DNA of 64,000 bases, taken from contig JAIOJX010000005.1 of the NCBI GenBank assembly GCA_022376925.1, positions 89,363,501 through 89,427,500 of the forward strand, read 5' to 3'. Source of the DNA: Tragulus kanchil. Its lineage: Eukaryota; Chordata; Mammalia; Artiodactyla; Tragulidae. The position numbers and the translations under genes were made by a program. The first letter of the stretch is position 1, and each line of letters opens with the position of its first letter. The notes under the pieces are model-generated. The model ran no database searches and had not been told where the DNA came from. It saw nothing but the letters and a program-made list of their open reading frames with translations. This document shows, piece by piece, positions 38,144 to 51,085 of the stretch.

Positions 38144-38214
38144 AAGACAAAGCAAATCAGTTTAAATGTTTTAGTCCGAAAATAGTAGCTGTCTTTTATA
38201 GCATTTAAACTTAT

Positions 38215-38375
38215 GCCATGAACTGTGCTGAGAACTTTACAAGGCCTTTCTTCAAAAATGCAACAGTCCTATTGATACAGGTTAAGCTTCAGGGAAGGAA
38301 AGTAACATCTGGAGAGGATAAATAATTTGCCCAGTGTTAGATAGCGGGTAAGAGGTAGAACAAAGCCTCAAACCC
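38215..38375 (-). mobile_element. MIR SINE
   Basis: GAACTGTGCTGAGAACTTTA, AAGCTTCAGGGAAGGAAAG and AATTTGCCCAGTGTTAG follow antisense MIR. Confidence 0.6.
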
Positions 38376-38809
38376 AGGATTTTCTGACTCCAAAGCTCAG
38401 CTTATCTAGTACTGTGCATTCCACGTATGTGCAAGAAAGTAAATATAACACTCTAAATTACTGGAAATGTTATTGACACTAATATTGGTAAATAGGAATT
38501 TTATGTTTAGCCTTCCCACTGCATATTTCAAAGATAGTTATGGTCTCATTAGGGTTTCCTTAAAGAACAATAGAAGTGTATCATTTTCTTTAAATAAGAA
38601 TGTGATTAAACACGATTGAATCATTGGTTAATAGTAGAGTATTTAAAACAGTTGTTCATTATTCTTGGGATACCACAATGATCAGTTTGAGATGAAAGGG
38701 ACAAAAATTCAGAGTTCGTTCTCAAACAGCCGTAGGTTCAGCTTTTCTCTCCTTACAAGAATTTTACAATCAAGATACCTGGTTATTCCTTAGAAGTGCA
38801 TTTCTATAT

Positions 38810-39490
38810 ACAGTAGATACAAACACATACTGTTTGACTCCACTTATATAAGGTATCTAGAATAGTCAGACTCATAGAGTCAGAAAGGACATTGATACAT
38901 GCTCCTGTGGTTGGAGGGGAGGAAGAGGGGGCATGGGGACCTAGTGTTTAACAGGGACAGAGTCTCAGTTTAGGAAAGTGAAGACTTTGGGAGATAGATG
39001 ATGGTAAGGGCTGCACAACAACGTGAATGTCCTCAGTGCCCCTGACGTGCGGTTAAATATGATTAAAATTGTGTGTTCTTTTTTTAAAGGCTAGTTCCTA
39101 AACTAATTTTTTCTTTATTATTTTTGGTTATCCTGGGTTTTCATGGCTGTCACAGACTCTTCTCTAGTTGCAGAGAATGGGGGCTACTCTCTGAGGTGAG
39201 CGGGCTTCTTGTTGTGGTGACGTCCCTTGTTGTGGAACTTGGGCTCTAGGGCACACGGGCTTCCGTAGTTGCGACACATGGGCTCAATAGTTGTATCTCT
39301 GAGACTCTAGAGCACAGGCTCCATAGTTGTGGCTCACGAACGTAGTAGCTCCGCGGCACGTGGACTCTTCTCGGATGAGGGAGCGAACCGTGTCTCCTGC
39401 ATTGACAGGTGAATTCTTCACCACTGAACTACCAGGGAAGCCCCTAAAATAGTATGTTTTATATTATGCAACTTTTACTGCAATAAAAAG
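38810..39490 (+). mobile_element. Old L1M-type 3' end, interrupted by a CHR-2 SINE
   Basis: TTTGACTCCACTTATATAAG, CAGACTCATAGAGTCAGAAA and GGGCTGCACAACAACGTGAA are L1MA/MB 3' end words. The tail (TTTATATTATGCAACTTTTA, then CAATAAAAAG) resumes at 39447 after the SINE. Confidence 0.7.
39105..39446 (-). mobile_element. CHR-2 type long SINE (copy 40254-40576)
   Basis: TCCTGGGTTTTCATGGCTGT, GGGCTACTCTCTGAGG and ACTGAACTACCAGGGAAGCC read as the complement of long CHR. It is nested in the L1M end. Confidence 0.82.
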
Positions 39491-41325
39491 ATTTTTAAAA
39501 AGATAACTGTTTATTTTCAGTGTTTTTCTGGGAGTAATAATCCACAAGGAAGTGAATTAATGGTTTGTGACACATTTTCATCATTGGTGCCTCTTTAGCC
39601 ATCTTTATTTATATGATTATTAATTTACAGTAACATAATAAGAACTCATGAAACCATAACCCTACCTCAAATAGCTTAACAATAACTTACATATGTGTGA
39701 TTCTCTGTGTACCATCTTATCCCACAACCAACCTTGAGAAACTGCTATCCTGAATCATCATTTCTTTGCTTGTACTTTTGTATAGTTTTATCTCAGCTAT
39801 ACAGTCTGTAAAAATGTATATGTATCCCTTCAACTTCTTATTTAAAAAATTAGAATTTGCTTTATCCTAGGGCTTCGCAGGTGGTGCAGTAGTAAAGGAT
39901 TCACCTGCTGATGCACAAGACGCCAGTTTGATCCCTATGTCTGGAAGATCTCCTAGAGGAGGTAATGGCAACCTACTCCAGTATTCTTGCCTGGAAAATT
40001 CCATAGTCAGAGAAGCCTGGCAGGCTGCAGTTCATGGGGTCACAGAAGAGTCAGACATGACTGACCAACTGAGCACATATATCTTCTCTCTTCTTTCATA
40101 CCTCCCTCACTCCCTCCTTAAAATGTGTAACTGCCCAGGAAATACCAGGGGAGAGGTGGGAAAGGGCTTTTCAAGAGTTATCGGTCTGGAGACATTTCCT
40201 GAAGCCCTGGTTTCATTGAAAGGAGGGGCATGGCTTGGAGTTTTTAACTTCTCTTGGTTATCCTGGGTTTTCATGGCTGTCACAGACTCTTCTCTAGTTG
40301 CAGAGAATGGGGGCTACTCTCTGAGGTGAGCGGGCTTCTTGTTGTGGTGACGTCCCTTGTTGTGGAACTTGGGCTCTAGGGCACACGGGCTTCCGTAGTT
40401 GCGACACATGGGCTCAATAGTTGTATCTCTGAGACTCTAGAGCACAGGCTCCATAGTTGTGGCTCACGAACGTAGTAGCTCCGCGGCACGTGGACTCTTC
40501 TCGGATGAGGGAGCGAACCGTGTCTCCTGCATTGACAGGTGAATTCTTCACCACTGAACTACCAGGGAAGCCCCTAAAATAGTATGTTTTATATTATGCA
40601 ACTTTTACTGCAATAAAAAGATTTTTAAAAAGATAACTGTTTATTTTCAGTGTTTTTCTGGGAGTAATAATCCACAAGGAAGTGAATTAATGGTTTGTGA
40701 CACATTTTCATCATTGGTGCCTCTTTAGCCATCTTTATTTATATGATTATTAATTTACAGTAACATAATAAGAACTCATGAAACCATAACCCTACCTCAA
40801 ATAGCTTAACAATAACTTACATATGTGTGATTCTCTGTGTACCATCTTATCCCACAACCAACCTTGAGAAACTGCTATCCTGAATCATCATTTCTTTGCT
40901 TGTACTTTTGTATAGTTTTATCTCAGCTATACAGTCTGTAAAAATGTATATGTATCCCTTCAACTTCTTATTTAAAAAATTAGAATTTGCTTTATCCTAG
41001 GGCTTCGCAGGTGGTGCAGTAGTAAAGGATTCACCTGCTGATGCACAAGACGCCAGTTTGATCCCTATGTCTGGAAGATCTCCTAGAGGAGGTAATGGCA
41101 ACCTACTCCAGTATTCTTGCCTGGAAAATTCCATAGTCAGAGAAGCCTGGCAGGCTGCAGTTCATGGGGTCACAGAAGAGTCAGACATGACTGACCAACT
41201 GAGCACATATATCTTCTCTCTTCTTTCATACCTCCCTCACTCCCTCCTTAAAATGTGTAACTGCCCAGGAAATACCAGGGGAGAGGTGGGAAAGGGCTTT
41301 TCAAGAGTTATCGGTCTGGAGACAT
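39124..41325 (+). repeat. Duplication D12, offset 1130
   Basis: 39124-40190 recurs at 40254-41322. Junction 40191-40253 looks like a shortened, error-laden form of 41325-41400 (ATGGTTTCATTGAAAGG kept, intervening bases lost). Confidence 0.94.
39870..40078 (+). mobile_element. Bov-tA SINE (copies 41000-41208 and 42099-42296)
   Basis: tRNA-like head GGGCTTCGCAGGTGGTGCAG joined to the Bov-A body GAGGTAATGGCAACCTACTC. Three copies arise from D12 and D13; the third has a damaged head. Confidence 0.87.
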
Positions 41326-43186
41326 TCCTGGCAGTCCAGTGGCTAAGACTCCATGGTTTCATTGAAAGGAGGGGGCATGGCTTGGATCCCTGGGTCTGGG
41401 AACTAGGACCCTGGAACAAAGAAAAAACATCTCTTCCATGCTGCCCTCTGGTCCAGCACTTTCTGCTAGGCTCCTAGTGATTTACAGCTGTTTAGTTTAG
41501 GATGACAAGAATGCAAATGATGAGGTCCTGAAGACAGACGCTGAGTTCACAGGGGTCAAAAGGCTTAGTACATGACAGTGATCCAGTAAATGATTATGTA
41601 ATGGAATAGAGACAAGAGTAGGGCAAGAATGGTATGTACATATTGATGACAAACATACTCTCTATCTAACAAGACTAAAGATAGAAGGCAAGTCTATACA
41701 AGGAATTTGGGGGAGAAGTTAAGTTTATTAGGTTATTTTACAGAAGTATAAAGGATTTAATTCATTATTCATACAGATATAAAAGTCAGACTAGGAGTAT
41801 TTCTTTTGCTATACATGTGTAAGTTTCTATGACCTCTATGAGGTGCTCAATATTTTTGGCAAAACATTTTATTTTGAAACTTTTAAAAAACACCTTTCCA
41901 CAAATTTTAAAAGAATAACAAAAGACATATCTTTCTCAATACCAGCCTCTCTTGTGGTTTTCTTCTTGCCACTGATTTCCACTTCCCAGTGTCTTCACTG
42001 CTTGATGTCTCTTCTCTCCATTATGGTTCTCAAGGTTCCACCTGGGTGTTCGCTTCTCACTCTATTCTCTTTCCTTGCAGAGACAGTCTCATTGAATTTC
42101 TAGGTGGTGCAGTAGTAAAGGATCAGCATGCACAAGACGCCAGTTTGATCCCTATGTCTGGAAGATCTCCTAGAGGAGGTAATGGCAACCTACTCCAGTA
42201 TTCTTGCCTGGAAAATTCCATAGTCAGAGAAGCCTGGCAGGCTGCAGTTCATGGGGTCACAGAAGAGTCAGACATGACTGACCAACTGAGCACATATATC
42301 TTCTCTCTTCTTTCATACCTCCCTCACTCCCTCCTTAAAATGTGTAACTGCCCAGGAAATACCAGGGGAGAGGTGGGAAAGGGCTTTTCAAGAGTTATCG
42401 GTCTGGAGACATTCCTGGCAGTCCAGTGGCTAAGACTCCATGGTTTCATTGAAAGGAGGGGGCATGGCTTGGATCCCTGGGTCTGGGAACTAGGACCCTG
42501 GAACAAAGAAAAAACATCTCTTCCATGCTGCCCTCTGGTCCAGCACTTTCTGCTAGGCTCCTAGTGATTTACAGCTGTTTAGTTTAGGATGACAAGAATG
42601 CAAATGATGAGGTCCTGAAGACAGACGCTGAGTTCACAGGGGTCAAAAGGCTTAGTACATGACAGTGATCCAGTAAATGATTATGTAATGGAATAGAGAC
42701 AAGAGTAGGGCAAGAATGGTATGTACATATTGATGACAAACATACTCTCTATCTAACAAGACTAAAGATAGAAGGCAAGTCTATACAAGGAATTTGGGGG
42801 AGAAGTTAAGTTTATTAGGTTATTTTACAGAAGTATAAAGGATTTAATTCATTATTCATACAGATATAAAAGTCAGACTAGGAGTATTTCTTTTGCTATA
42901 CATGTGTAAGTTTCTATGACCTCTATGAGGTGCTCAATATTTTTGGCAAAACATTTTATTTTGAAACTTTTAAAAAACACCTTTCCAAAAATTTTTAAAA
43001 AGAATAACAAAAGACATATCTTTCTCAATACCAGCCTCTCTTGTGGTTTTCTTCTTGCCACTGATTTCCACTTCCCAGTGTCTTCACTGCTTGATGTCTC
43101 TTCTCTCCATTATGGTTCTCAAGGTTCCACCTGGGTGTTCGCTTCTCACTCTATTCTCTTTCCTTGCAGAGACAGTCTCATTGAAT
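41012..43186 (+). repeat. Duplication D13, offset 1087
   Basis: 41012-42098 recurs at 42103-43186. The right copy begins with a damaged Bov-tA head (AGGATCAGCATG versus AGGATTCACCTGCTGATG). With D12 it gives three copies of the Bov-tA body. Confidence 0.94.
41326..41425 (+). mobile_element. Short CHR SINE (copy 42413-42512)
   Basis: TTCCTGGCAGTCCAGTGGCT, GACTCCATGGTTTCA and GGATCCCTGGGTCTGGGAAC. A corrupted version sits at 40191-40253. Confidence 0.7.
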
Positions 43187-43429
43187 TTCAAGGTGACCAC
43201 ATGCATATTTCCAATCCTCACCTCTCTTCTTTCCACCTGGATTTCCCACTGGTATCTTAACCTCTAATATCTTCCCCAATCAAATATAATTCTTCCATTT
43301 CACTCACTCTTGGAGTTGTGATGTTCCATTCCTCACCCCCAGTCATGCCTAATTCGACATGTCCATTCTATCCTTTCCTCCATTCCAACTGCTGCTTCCT
43401 TAGTTTATTTCCTCATCACCTTTTATTAG

Positions 43430-43855
43430 TTATTTTTTTCAGTATGTATTTATTCGGCTGTGCCACATCTTAGTCGTGACATGCGGGATATTCGATCTTC
43501 TTGGCAACCCAAGGGATTTTCAGTTGTGACATGTGAACTCTTAGTTGAGGCATATAGGATCTAATTCTCTGTTATTGTTATTTAGTCACTAAGTCGTGTT
43601 TGACTCTTGTGAACCACATGAACTGTGGCCCTGCAGGCTCCTCTCTCTATGGGATTTCCATGGCAAGAATATTGGAGTGGGTTGCCATTTCTTTCTACAG
43701 GGAATGTTCCTAATGAGTCTCCTGTATTACAGGCAGATTCTTTACCACTGAGCCATCTGAGGAATAGTTCTCTGACCAGGAAATCAAACCCGGGCCCTCT
43801 GCCTTGGAAGCATAGAGCCTTAACCACTTGACCACCAAGAAGTTCCGAAAGTCAG
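43430..43855 (-). mobile_element. CHR-type SINE interrupted by Bov-A2 (43573-43770)
   Basis: Outer parts: GTGCCACATCTTAGTCGTGA on the left, CCTTAACCACTTGACCACCA on the right. The inner part has the Bov-A2 words GTCGTGTTTGACTCTTGTGA and GTGGGTTGCCATTTCTTTCT. So Bov-A2 is the younger of the two. Confidence 0.78.
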
Positions 43856-43859
43856 TAAT

Positions 43860-44345
43860 TTCAAAAACAACTGAAGGTCAGCCAGAGCACAAGAAACAGC
43901 AGCCTCATAGAGATGAAGGCAAAGCAAAAGGAAATAGAGCAATTAGTTAACGTTTCATTGTCCATTATCAGGTTCCCACTGACCTTGTGATGGGGTCATC
44001 AATTTACGATAACTGTGTCATAATGAGAAAATAAATCTACATGCAAATAAAACAGTCATTAGGGATCTTGGCCTAGTTAGCATTCTTTGGAAGAAAGTCA
44101 GGGGATCATTTTGTAAGGGGTCTGTGCTATAAACAAAGAATGAGGTCATGAAGGAGAAGAAAGGGGTTTATATATATACAGGATTAACGAGCCTGTGCTT
44201 GAGAGAGCTTTTTGGTACTGTACACCTGTATTTTCCCCACTGTTTCTGGTCAGAGTTGCTGTAAACAAATAAAGCATGTGGTTATAAATGTCTCTCAGAG
44301 TCTGCTCACATGTTTCTGTTTGGAAAGAAGCCCTAGTAATCAAGA
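43860..44345. other. Intergenic DNA, nothing recognised
   Basis: No repeat family or coding signal that I can name between the Bov-A2/CHR nest and the next SINE. Confidence 0.5.
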
Positions 44346-44355
44346 AGCTAGATGG

Positions 44356-44490
44356 AGGAACTTCTCTGGTACCTTATGGTAGTCTATCCTCTGAATGAAG
44401 GTGATGGTACATGTTTGATCCCTAGTCAGGGGAGTAAGATCTCACATGCCACCAGACATGGTCAAAAGGTTAAAAAAAAGAAGAAGAAGA
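44356..44490 (+). mobile_element. Short CHR-type SINE, diverged
   Basis: GGAACTTCTCTGGTACC, TTTGATCCCTAGTCAGGGGA and TCTCACATGCCACCAGACAT, then AAG repeats. Confidence 0.6.
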
Positions 44491-44554
44491 ATAGACTGGT
44501 AAAAATGGTGGTCACTTGCTATCTCCCGGGAGTCTGCAACAATCTAGACAGTTT

Positions 44555-44772
44555 CCTGGTCTCCCCTGGTAGCTCAGATGGTAAAGAATCTGCCTACAAT
44601 GAAAAAGACCTGGGTTTGATCTCTGGGTCAGGAAGATCTCCTGGTGAAAGGACTGGTAACCCACTACAGCATTCTTGCCCAGAGAATTCCATGGACAGTA
44701 GGAGTCTAGAGGGCTACAGTCCATGGAGGTGCAAAGAATTAGACACAACTGAGCAACTAACATTTTCTTCAT
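44555..44772 (+). mobile_element. Bov-tA SINE
   Basis: TCCCCTGGTAGCTCAGATGG head, GGTTTGATCTCTGGGTCAGG B-box region, Bov-A body with CAGCATTCTTGCCCAGAGAA. Confidence 0.88.
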
Positions 44773-45839
44773 CGACTTTCAGGCAGTTTCCTAGATTGGC
44801 TTGCTCTTTCTGTCCTGTCAGTACTAAGCCAGGAAGGGGTTGGAGGGGTGTAGATGGCAGTGTTAAATTCATCCAAACCTATCCTGGGGACTAAAGCAGG
44901 GAGACAACCTATAGGGAACAAATGATATCTCCACAAAGTGTAATCCTAAATTATCTTTTTTTAAAGAGAAGGGGAGGGAAAAGAGACAGCTTCTTATGTA
45001 CCAAAATCATATCATCTCTGCTATATGAGAAGACAAGACTCAGAACATGAGTATACAATGTTAGATTTGGGGTAAGAAATGAGAAAATAGGAATATATAT
45101 ATGGAGCATTTGCTAATATTTGCATAACAATAGATAAAGTTATATAATAACCAAATTAAAATGATTTTCTATGTTGGGAGAAACTGAGAAGCTAGATGGA
45201 GATAGAGACTTAGTAAGACATCTTAATTTTAATGTCTATATAGTTTTGCTATTTGAAATATGCAAATATTTTATCTACTGGAAAGAGTAGAAAGTAGTAA
45301 AAGAGGGTTTAACTGTTGATGAGTATTTTGTTCCCTTCTAGAAATGAATCAAAAAAATTATCAGATGAGTATCAGACAACTGACAGGAGGAAATGTTAAT
45401 TACAGTGTTGATTCTAAAAGAACCAGAAAAAATAACTCTGACAGGCAATCAACTAGATACAATAGTAAGCAATTATACAGTGACTACATGAAACTGCAAA
45501 GAACTATGATGTAAAAACATAATTATTGAGAGTAATAGCAGGAAAATATGATATCAAATAGTATGCTTATTATGTTCTCTATACAAGGAAATAAACAATG
45601 GTGGAAAACGTTTACCAAAGTGCTCATTTGAGAATATAGGTGTCTTATGTTTAACCTCTGTTTTCTTTTCTTTCTTTTTCTCTTTTTAGGTAAGAAGTGA
45701 ATTTATTTAGAAAGAAACATACTCCACAGACAGAGTGTGGGCCTTTGCAGAGGATGAGTGAGGCCTAATCGTTGTTTTCTAATGTGTTAATTTTTTATGT
45801 ATTAAAGAAGAGAGAAGAGATAAATGAGGAGGTTATAAT

Positions 45840-45962
45840 TAATCTATATATACCACTTTATATTAAACCTATTAACAATAAGGACCTACTATAACAGCAC
45901 AGGAAACTATACTCAATATCTTAAAATAACCTATGCTGTAATGGAAAAGGATTTGAAAACGA

Positions 45963-46013
<51 letters not shown>

Positions 46014-46100
46014 TGAGTCACTTTACTGTATACTTGAAAGTAACACAACATTGCAAGTTAACTATATTTCAATTAAAATACATGTATAAAGTTGACAAAT
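45840..46100 (+). mobile_element. L1 3' UTR tail with (AT)n (copy about 46956-47205)
   Basis: AACAATAAGGACCTACTATA, GAAACTATACTCAATATCTT, a (TA)n run at 45966-46009 and GAAAGTAACACAACATTGCA. Confidence 0.75.
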
Positions 46101-46264
46101 CTAAAATTTTTATGTATTAAAGAAACAAAAGTTTAAAAAATACCACCTCTCACTGTCCCTGTCTCTACTCAATATGTAGGACGTTCTTCCATATTTTGTA
46201 GTCTTCAAGTAGTGGTGATAGAAGCACTGACATTTACTGTTTCCCGTGTCTGAGGCATTGCTGT

Positions 46265-46440
46265 TAATGCCTTACTTAAAGCACTTACAGTTAAATGCTT
46301 TATACGGATTATATGTTACTAATCAAATAACATTATAAGGTTCTGAATTATTATATTTCCATTCTACAGGTAAGGATCCTGAGGCTTGGCAAAGGTCAGT
46401 CCCTAGCCCAAGTAACCTTGATAATAATCAGCAATCAGTA
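46265..46440 (-). mobile_element. MIR SINE (copy about 47381-47556)
   Basis: CATTATAAGGTTCTGAATTA, CATTCTACAGGTAAGGATCC and GGCTTGGCAAAGGTCAGTCC in antisense MIR order. A third partial copy comes from D15. Confidence 0.6.
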
Positions 46441-47078
46441 ATCAGTGGTGAGTGTCTTAAACTTAGTCTAACTCTAGGGTTTATGACCTCCTAACTGTGC
46501 TATCATATTATATGTTCCTTCATTTTTAGCTAAAAGAACCAGAAAAAATAACTCTGACAGGCAATCAACTAGATACAATAGTAAGCAATTATACAGTGAC
46601 TACATGAAACTGCAAAGAACTATGATGTAAAAACATAATTATTGAGAGTAATAGCAGGAAAATATGATATCAAATAGTATGCTTATTATGTTCTCTATAC
46701 AAGGAAATAAACAATGGTGGAAAACGTTTACCAAAGTGCTCATTTGAGAATATAGGTGTCTTATGTTTAACCTCTGTTTTCTTTTCTTTCTTTTTCTCTT
46801 TTTAGGTAAGAAGTGAATTTATTTAGAAAGAAACATACTCCACAGACAGAGTGTGGGCCTTTGCAGAGGATGAGTGAGGCCTAATCGTTGTTTTCTAATG
46901 TGTTAATTTTTTATGTATTAAAGAAGAGAGAAGAGATAAATGAGGAGGTTATAATTAATCTATATATACCACTTTATATTAAACCTATTAACAATAAGGA
47001 CCTACTATAACAGCACAGGAAACTATACTCAATATCTTAAAATAACCTATGCTGTAATGGAAAAGGATTTGAAAACGA

Positions 47079-47125
<47 letters not shown>

Positions 47126-47498
47126 TGAGTCACTTTACTGTATACTTGAAAGTAACACAACATTGCAAGTTAACTATATTTCAATTAAAATACATGTATA
47201 AAGTTGACAAATCTAAAATTTTTATGTATTAAAGAAACAAAAGTTTAAAAAATACCACCTCTCACTGTCCCTGTCTCTACTCAATATGTAGGACGTTCTT
47301 CCATATTTTGTAGTCTTCAAGTAGTGGTGATAGAAGCACTGACATTTACTGTTTCCCGTGTCTGAGGCATTGCTGTTAATGCCTTACTTAAAGCACTTAC
47401 AGTTAAATGCTTTATACGGATTATATGTTACTAATCAAATAACATTATAAGGTTCTGAATTATTATATTTCCATTCTACAGGTAAGGATCCTGAGGCT

Positions 47499-49731
47499 TG
47501 GCAAAGGTCAGTCCCTAGCCCAAGTAACCTTGATAATAATCAGCAATCAGTAATCAGTGGTGAGTGTCTTAAACTTAGTCTAACTCTAGGGTTTATGACC
47601 TCCTAACTGTGCTATCATATTATATGTTCCTTCGTTGGAGTCTTATCTCACTTTGTTATAACTTTATAATCTTGGCACCCCGGGTGCTTTCATTAACAGT
47701 TCAGTCCCTATGAAACAGTTCAGTGCTTGACTTTAAACACACAGCTAAGTATTTGTTGGATAAATGAATGAATTGGTTCTAAGCTGGAATAGAAGTCATT
47801 CAGCTTAGCATGTCTCTGGGCATTATGGAGTCTGGTGTTTCCTCATCATATTGGTTGGCTGCCTCACAGGAATATCTATCTTTCCAGACATATCATTGTG
47901 AATTCCATGTTTTGGATACAAATACATTCTTGAACTGTGTAATTAAAAAGTAATTTTTCATTCTGTCACTAAACTTGTTGAGGAAAATCAATTAAGTATA
48001 TATAAGGTACATATTCATAGTATGTAGCAGGTTCTGTCCTGAGCACCAGACATATAGGGCTAATAAAACAGCCAGTTTAATATATACACACTATATACAC
48101 ACTACTATATATAAAATATATAAAATATATATATTAATTTTTATATATAATATATTAATTATATTAAATTAATATATTAATTTTATATATAAAATATATA
48201 AAATAAGTAAACAACAAAGGCATACTGTATAGCACAGGGAACTATACTCAATATCCTATAATAACCTATTATGGAAAAGAATGTGTGCGTGTGTGTGTGT
48301 GTGTGAGACTCAGTTATACATATATATATATATATATGCTGTACATGTGAACACAGCCTTGTAAATCACCTGTATTTCAACTAAAAGTCAGTTGTAAGGA
48401 ACTCATAGGCAGAGGCAAAAGGTGGGGAGGGAGTTTCCCTAGTCATTACATGTTTACAATAGAGAGAGAGAGAAAAGTGCACATACCCAGAGAGCCCAGA
48501 GGAAGAACAGCTTCCTTTGACTGGGAGTGAAGCATCCTCAAAGACTTCTCAGAGGAGGTGACAGTCACTGAGCTAAGGTTTAGTGGCCAAGTAGGAATGA
48601 GGCTAACATTCACAGTAAGGTCCAGTTGGCAAAGGTCAGTCCCTAGCCCAAGTAACCTTGATAATAATCAGCAATCAGTAATCAGTGGTGAGTGTCTTAA
48701 ACTTAGTCTAACTCTAGGGTTTATGACCTCCTAACTGTGCTATCATATTATATGTTCCTTCGTTGGAGTCTTATCTCGCTTTGTTTTAACTTTGTAATCT
48801 TGGCACCGGTGCTTTCATTAACAGTTCAGTCCCTATGAAACAGTTCAGTGCTTGACTTTAAACACACAGCTAAGTATTTGTTGGATAAATGAATGAATTG
48901 GTTCTAAGCTGGAATAGAAGTCATTCAGCTTAGCATGTCTCTGGGCATTATGGAGTCTGGTGTTTCCTCATCATATTGGTTGGCTGCCTCACAGGAATAT
49001 CTATCTTTCCAGACATATCATTGTGAATTCCATGTTTTGGATACAAATACATTCTTGAACTGTGTAATTAAAAAGTAATTTTTCATTCTGTCACTAAACT
49101 TGTTGAGGAAAATCAATTAAGTATATATAAGGTACATATTCATAGTATGTAGCAGGTTCTGTCCTGAGCACCAGACATATAGGGCTAATAAAACAGCCAG
49201 TTTAATATATACACACTATATACACACTACTATATATAAAATATATAAAATATATATATTAATTTTTATATATAATATATTAATTATATTAAATTAATAT
49301 ATTAATTTTATATATAAAATATATAAAATAAGTAAACAACAAAGGCATACTGTATAGCACAGGAACTATACTCAATATCCTATAATAACCTATTATGGAA
49401 AAGAATGTGTGCGTGTGTGTGTGTGTGTGAGACTCAGTTATACATATATATATATATATATGCTGTACATGTGAACACAGCCTTGTAAATCACCTGTATT
49501 TCAACTAAAAGTCAGTTGTAAGGAACTCATAGGCAGAGGCAAAAGGTGGGGAGGGAGTTTCCCTAGTCATTACATGTTTACAATAGAGAGAGAGAGAAAA
49601 GTGCACATACCCAGAGAGCCCAGAGGAAGAACAGCTTCCTTTGACTGGGAGTGAAGCATCCTCAAAGACTTCTCAGAGGAGGTGACAGTCACTGAGCTAA
49701 GGTTTAGTGGCCAAGTAGGAATGAGGCTAAC
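47499..49731 (+). repeat. Duplication D15, offset 1128
   Basis: 47500-48610 recurs at 48628-49731. The bases before the right copy (48609-48628) are a corrupted form of 47470-47500. It partly overlaps D14. Confidence 0.94.
48060..48400 (+). mobile_element. AT-rich tract and L1 3' tail (copy about 49190-49510)
   Basis: Long TATA/ATTAA-rich stretch (48080-48200), then ACAACAAAGGCATACTGTAT, GGGAACTATACTCAATATCC, a (GT)n run and GTACATGTGAACACAGCCTT, an L1 tail with microsatellites. Confidence 0.65.
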
Positions 49732-49855
49732 ATCAAGGAATAGACAGTATTTTTAATAAGAGACTGATGTCAAGACAAGCCCTTTAACAATTTTAAGAAA
49801 AGATTTCTCTGATAAGAATCCTCACAATATATGTGGATGTGTTAATTAAGATAAG

Positions 49856-49869
49856 AAAGTGGAGCTCTG
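49856..49869 (+). repeat. Target-site duplication of the DNAJC8 retrocopy, 5' member
   Basis: AAAGTGGAGCTCTG here and AAAGTGGAGATCTG at 52561-52574, directly after the poly(A), differ at one base. They bracket the retrocopy and show L1-type retrotransposition of a spliced, polyadenylated mRNA. The 5' member is repeated at about 51045 by D16. Confidence 0.8.
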
Positions 49870-49896
49870 GAGTCACATGGTGGCTGAGCCGGGGAA

Positions 49897-50657
49897 ATGG
49901 CGGCTCCAGGAGAGAGCGGGGCTTCAGGTGGAGGAGGCAGCACAGAAGAAGCATTTATGACCTTCTACAGTAAGGTGAAGCATATAGAGAAGAGAGATTC
50001 AGTTCTAACGTCCAAAAATCAAATTGAAAGATTGACTCGTCCTGGTTCCTCCTACTTCAATTTGAACCCGTTTGAGGTTCTTCAGATAGATCCTAAAGTG
50101 ACAGATAAAGAAATAAAAAAGATGTTTCGGCAGTTATCCATATTGGTGCATCCTGACAAAAATCAAGATGATGCTGACAGAGCACAAAATGCCTTTGAAG
50201 CTGTGGACAAAGCTTACAAGTTGCTACTGGATCAGGAACAAAAGAAGAGGGCCTTGAATGTAATTCAGGCAGGAAAAGAATACGTGGAACACACCGTGAA
50301 AGAACGAGAAAAAGCAATTAAAGAAGGAAGGAAAGCCTACAAATGTGGAGGAGGATGATCCTGAGCTGTTTAAACAAGCTGTATACAGACAGACAATGAA
50401 ACTCTTTGCTGAGCTGGAAATTAAAAGGAAAGAGAGAGAAGCCAAAGAGATGAACGAAAGGAAGCGACAAAGGGAGGAAGAGATTGAAGCTCAAGAAAAA
50501 GCCAAACGAGAAAGGGAGTGGTAGAAAAATTTTGAGAAAAGTTGAGACGGTCACGTGGACACCTGGTGAAACTTACAAGCAAGTACAAAGGGGAAGAAAG
50601 AGAAGAAAAACTGGACCTTCCTGAGAACACCAAAAGTAAAAATGGAGTAGCGAATGA
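49897..50657 (+). pseudogene. DNAJC8: DNAJC8 processed pseudogene, first copy
   Basis: Intronless copy of DNAJC8, a J-domain co-chaperone of the spliceosome-associated type (parent 253 aa). The frame opens with MAAPGESG, continues with the J domain (LNPFEVLQID, helix II/III with the HPD motif near residue 88) and stays open for 153 codons. A one-base insertion near 50307 (in the KERKKQ-equivalent codons) shifts the frame to a stop at 50356. Further stops are at 50522 and near the C-terminus. The C-terminal charged coiled region (AELEIKRKEREAKEM-like) is recognisable in another frame. This copy's 3' UTR is cut off near 50930 by a duplication junction; the continuation is in the second copy. 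Confidence 0.9.
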
Positions 50658-51085
50658 CTGCCAGGGGTCATGGTGACTGCCAGGGGTCACGGCCACAGAA
50701 CCTTCCCTCACCCATCTCCCCTTCTGCTTTGAAGGACTCACTCTTTCCTTCCATTTTCACCCCAACATAGAGTACTATTTGCTTTTTAGTCCATTTTGTT
50801 TTCAATACAATTTAATACCGATCAGAGTAATTCTTTTGTACATTGAAATGAGGCTCGGTTTAAAAGAAACCTCCCTGACCTGTACCCCTAGACCATCCGG
50901 GACTGGAAGGTGCTGCCTCTCTTCCACTATCTCAAATAAGATGACTGATGTGAAAAAAAGATAAGGGGCCCTTTAACAATTTTAAGAAAAGATTTCTCTG
51001 ATAAGAATCCTCACAATATATGTGGATGTGTTAATTAAGATAAGAAAGTGGAGCTCTGGAGTCACATGGTGGCTGAGCCGGGGAA

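Larger units (their letters stand above)
45414..47633 (+). repeat. Duplication D14, offset 1116
   Basis: 45414-46526 recurs at 46530-47633 with a clean junction. The (AT)n run differs slightly in length. It contains an L1 3' end and an MIR. Confidence 0.95.

Noticed and set aside
49897..50358. Functional DNAJC8-like small J-domain protein
   Set aside because: The 153-codon frame keeps the J domain with HPD, but it is an intronless copy with poly(A) and TSD, a frameshift and several stops. Expression cannot be excluded from sequence but is not supported.
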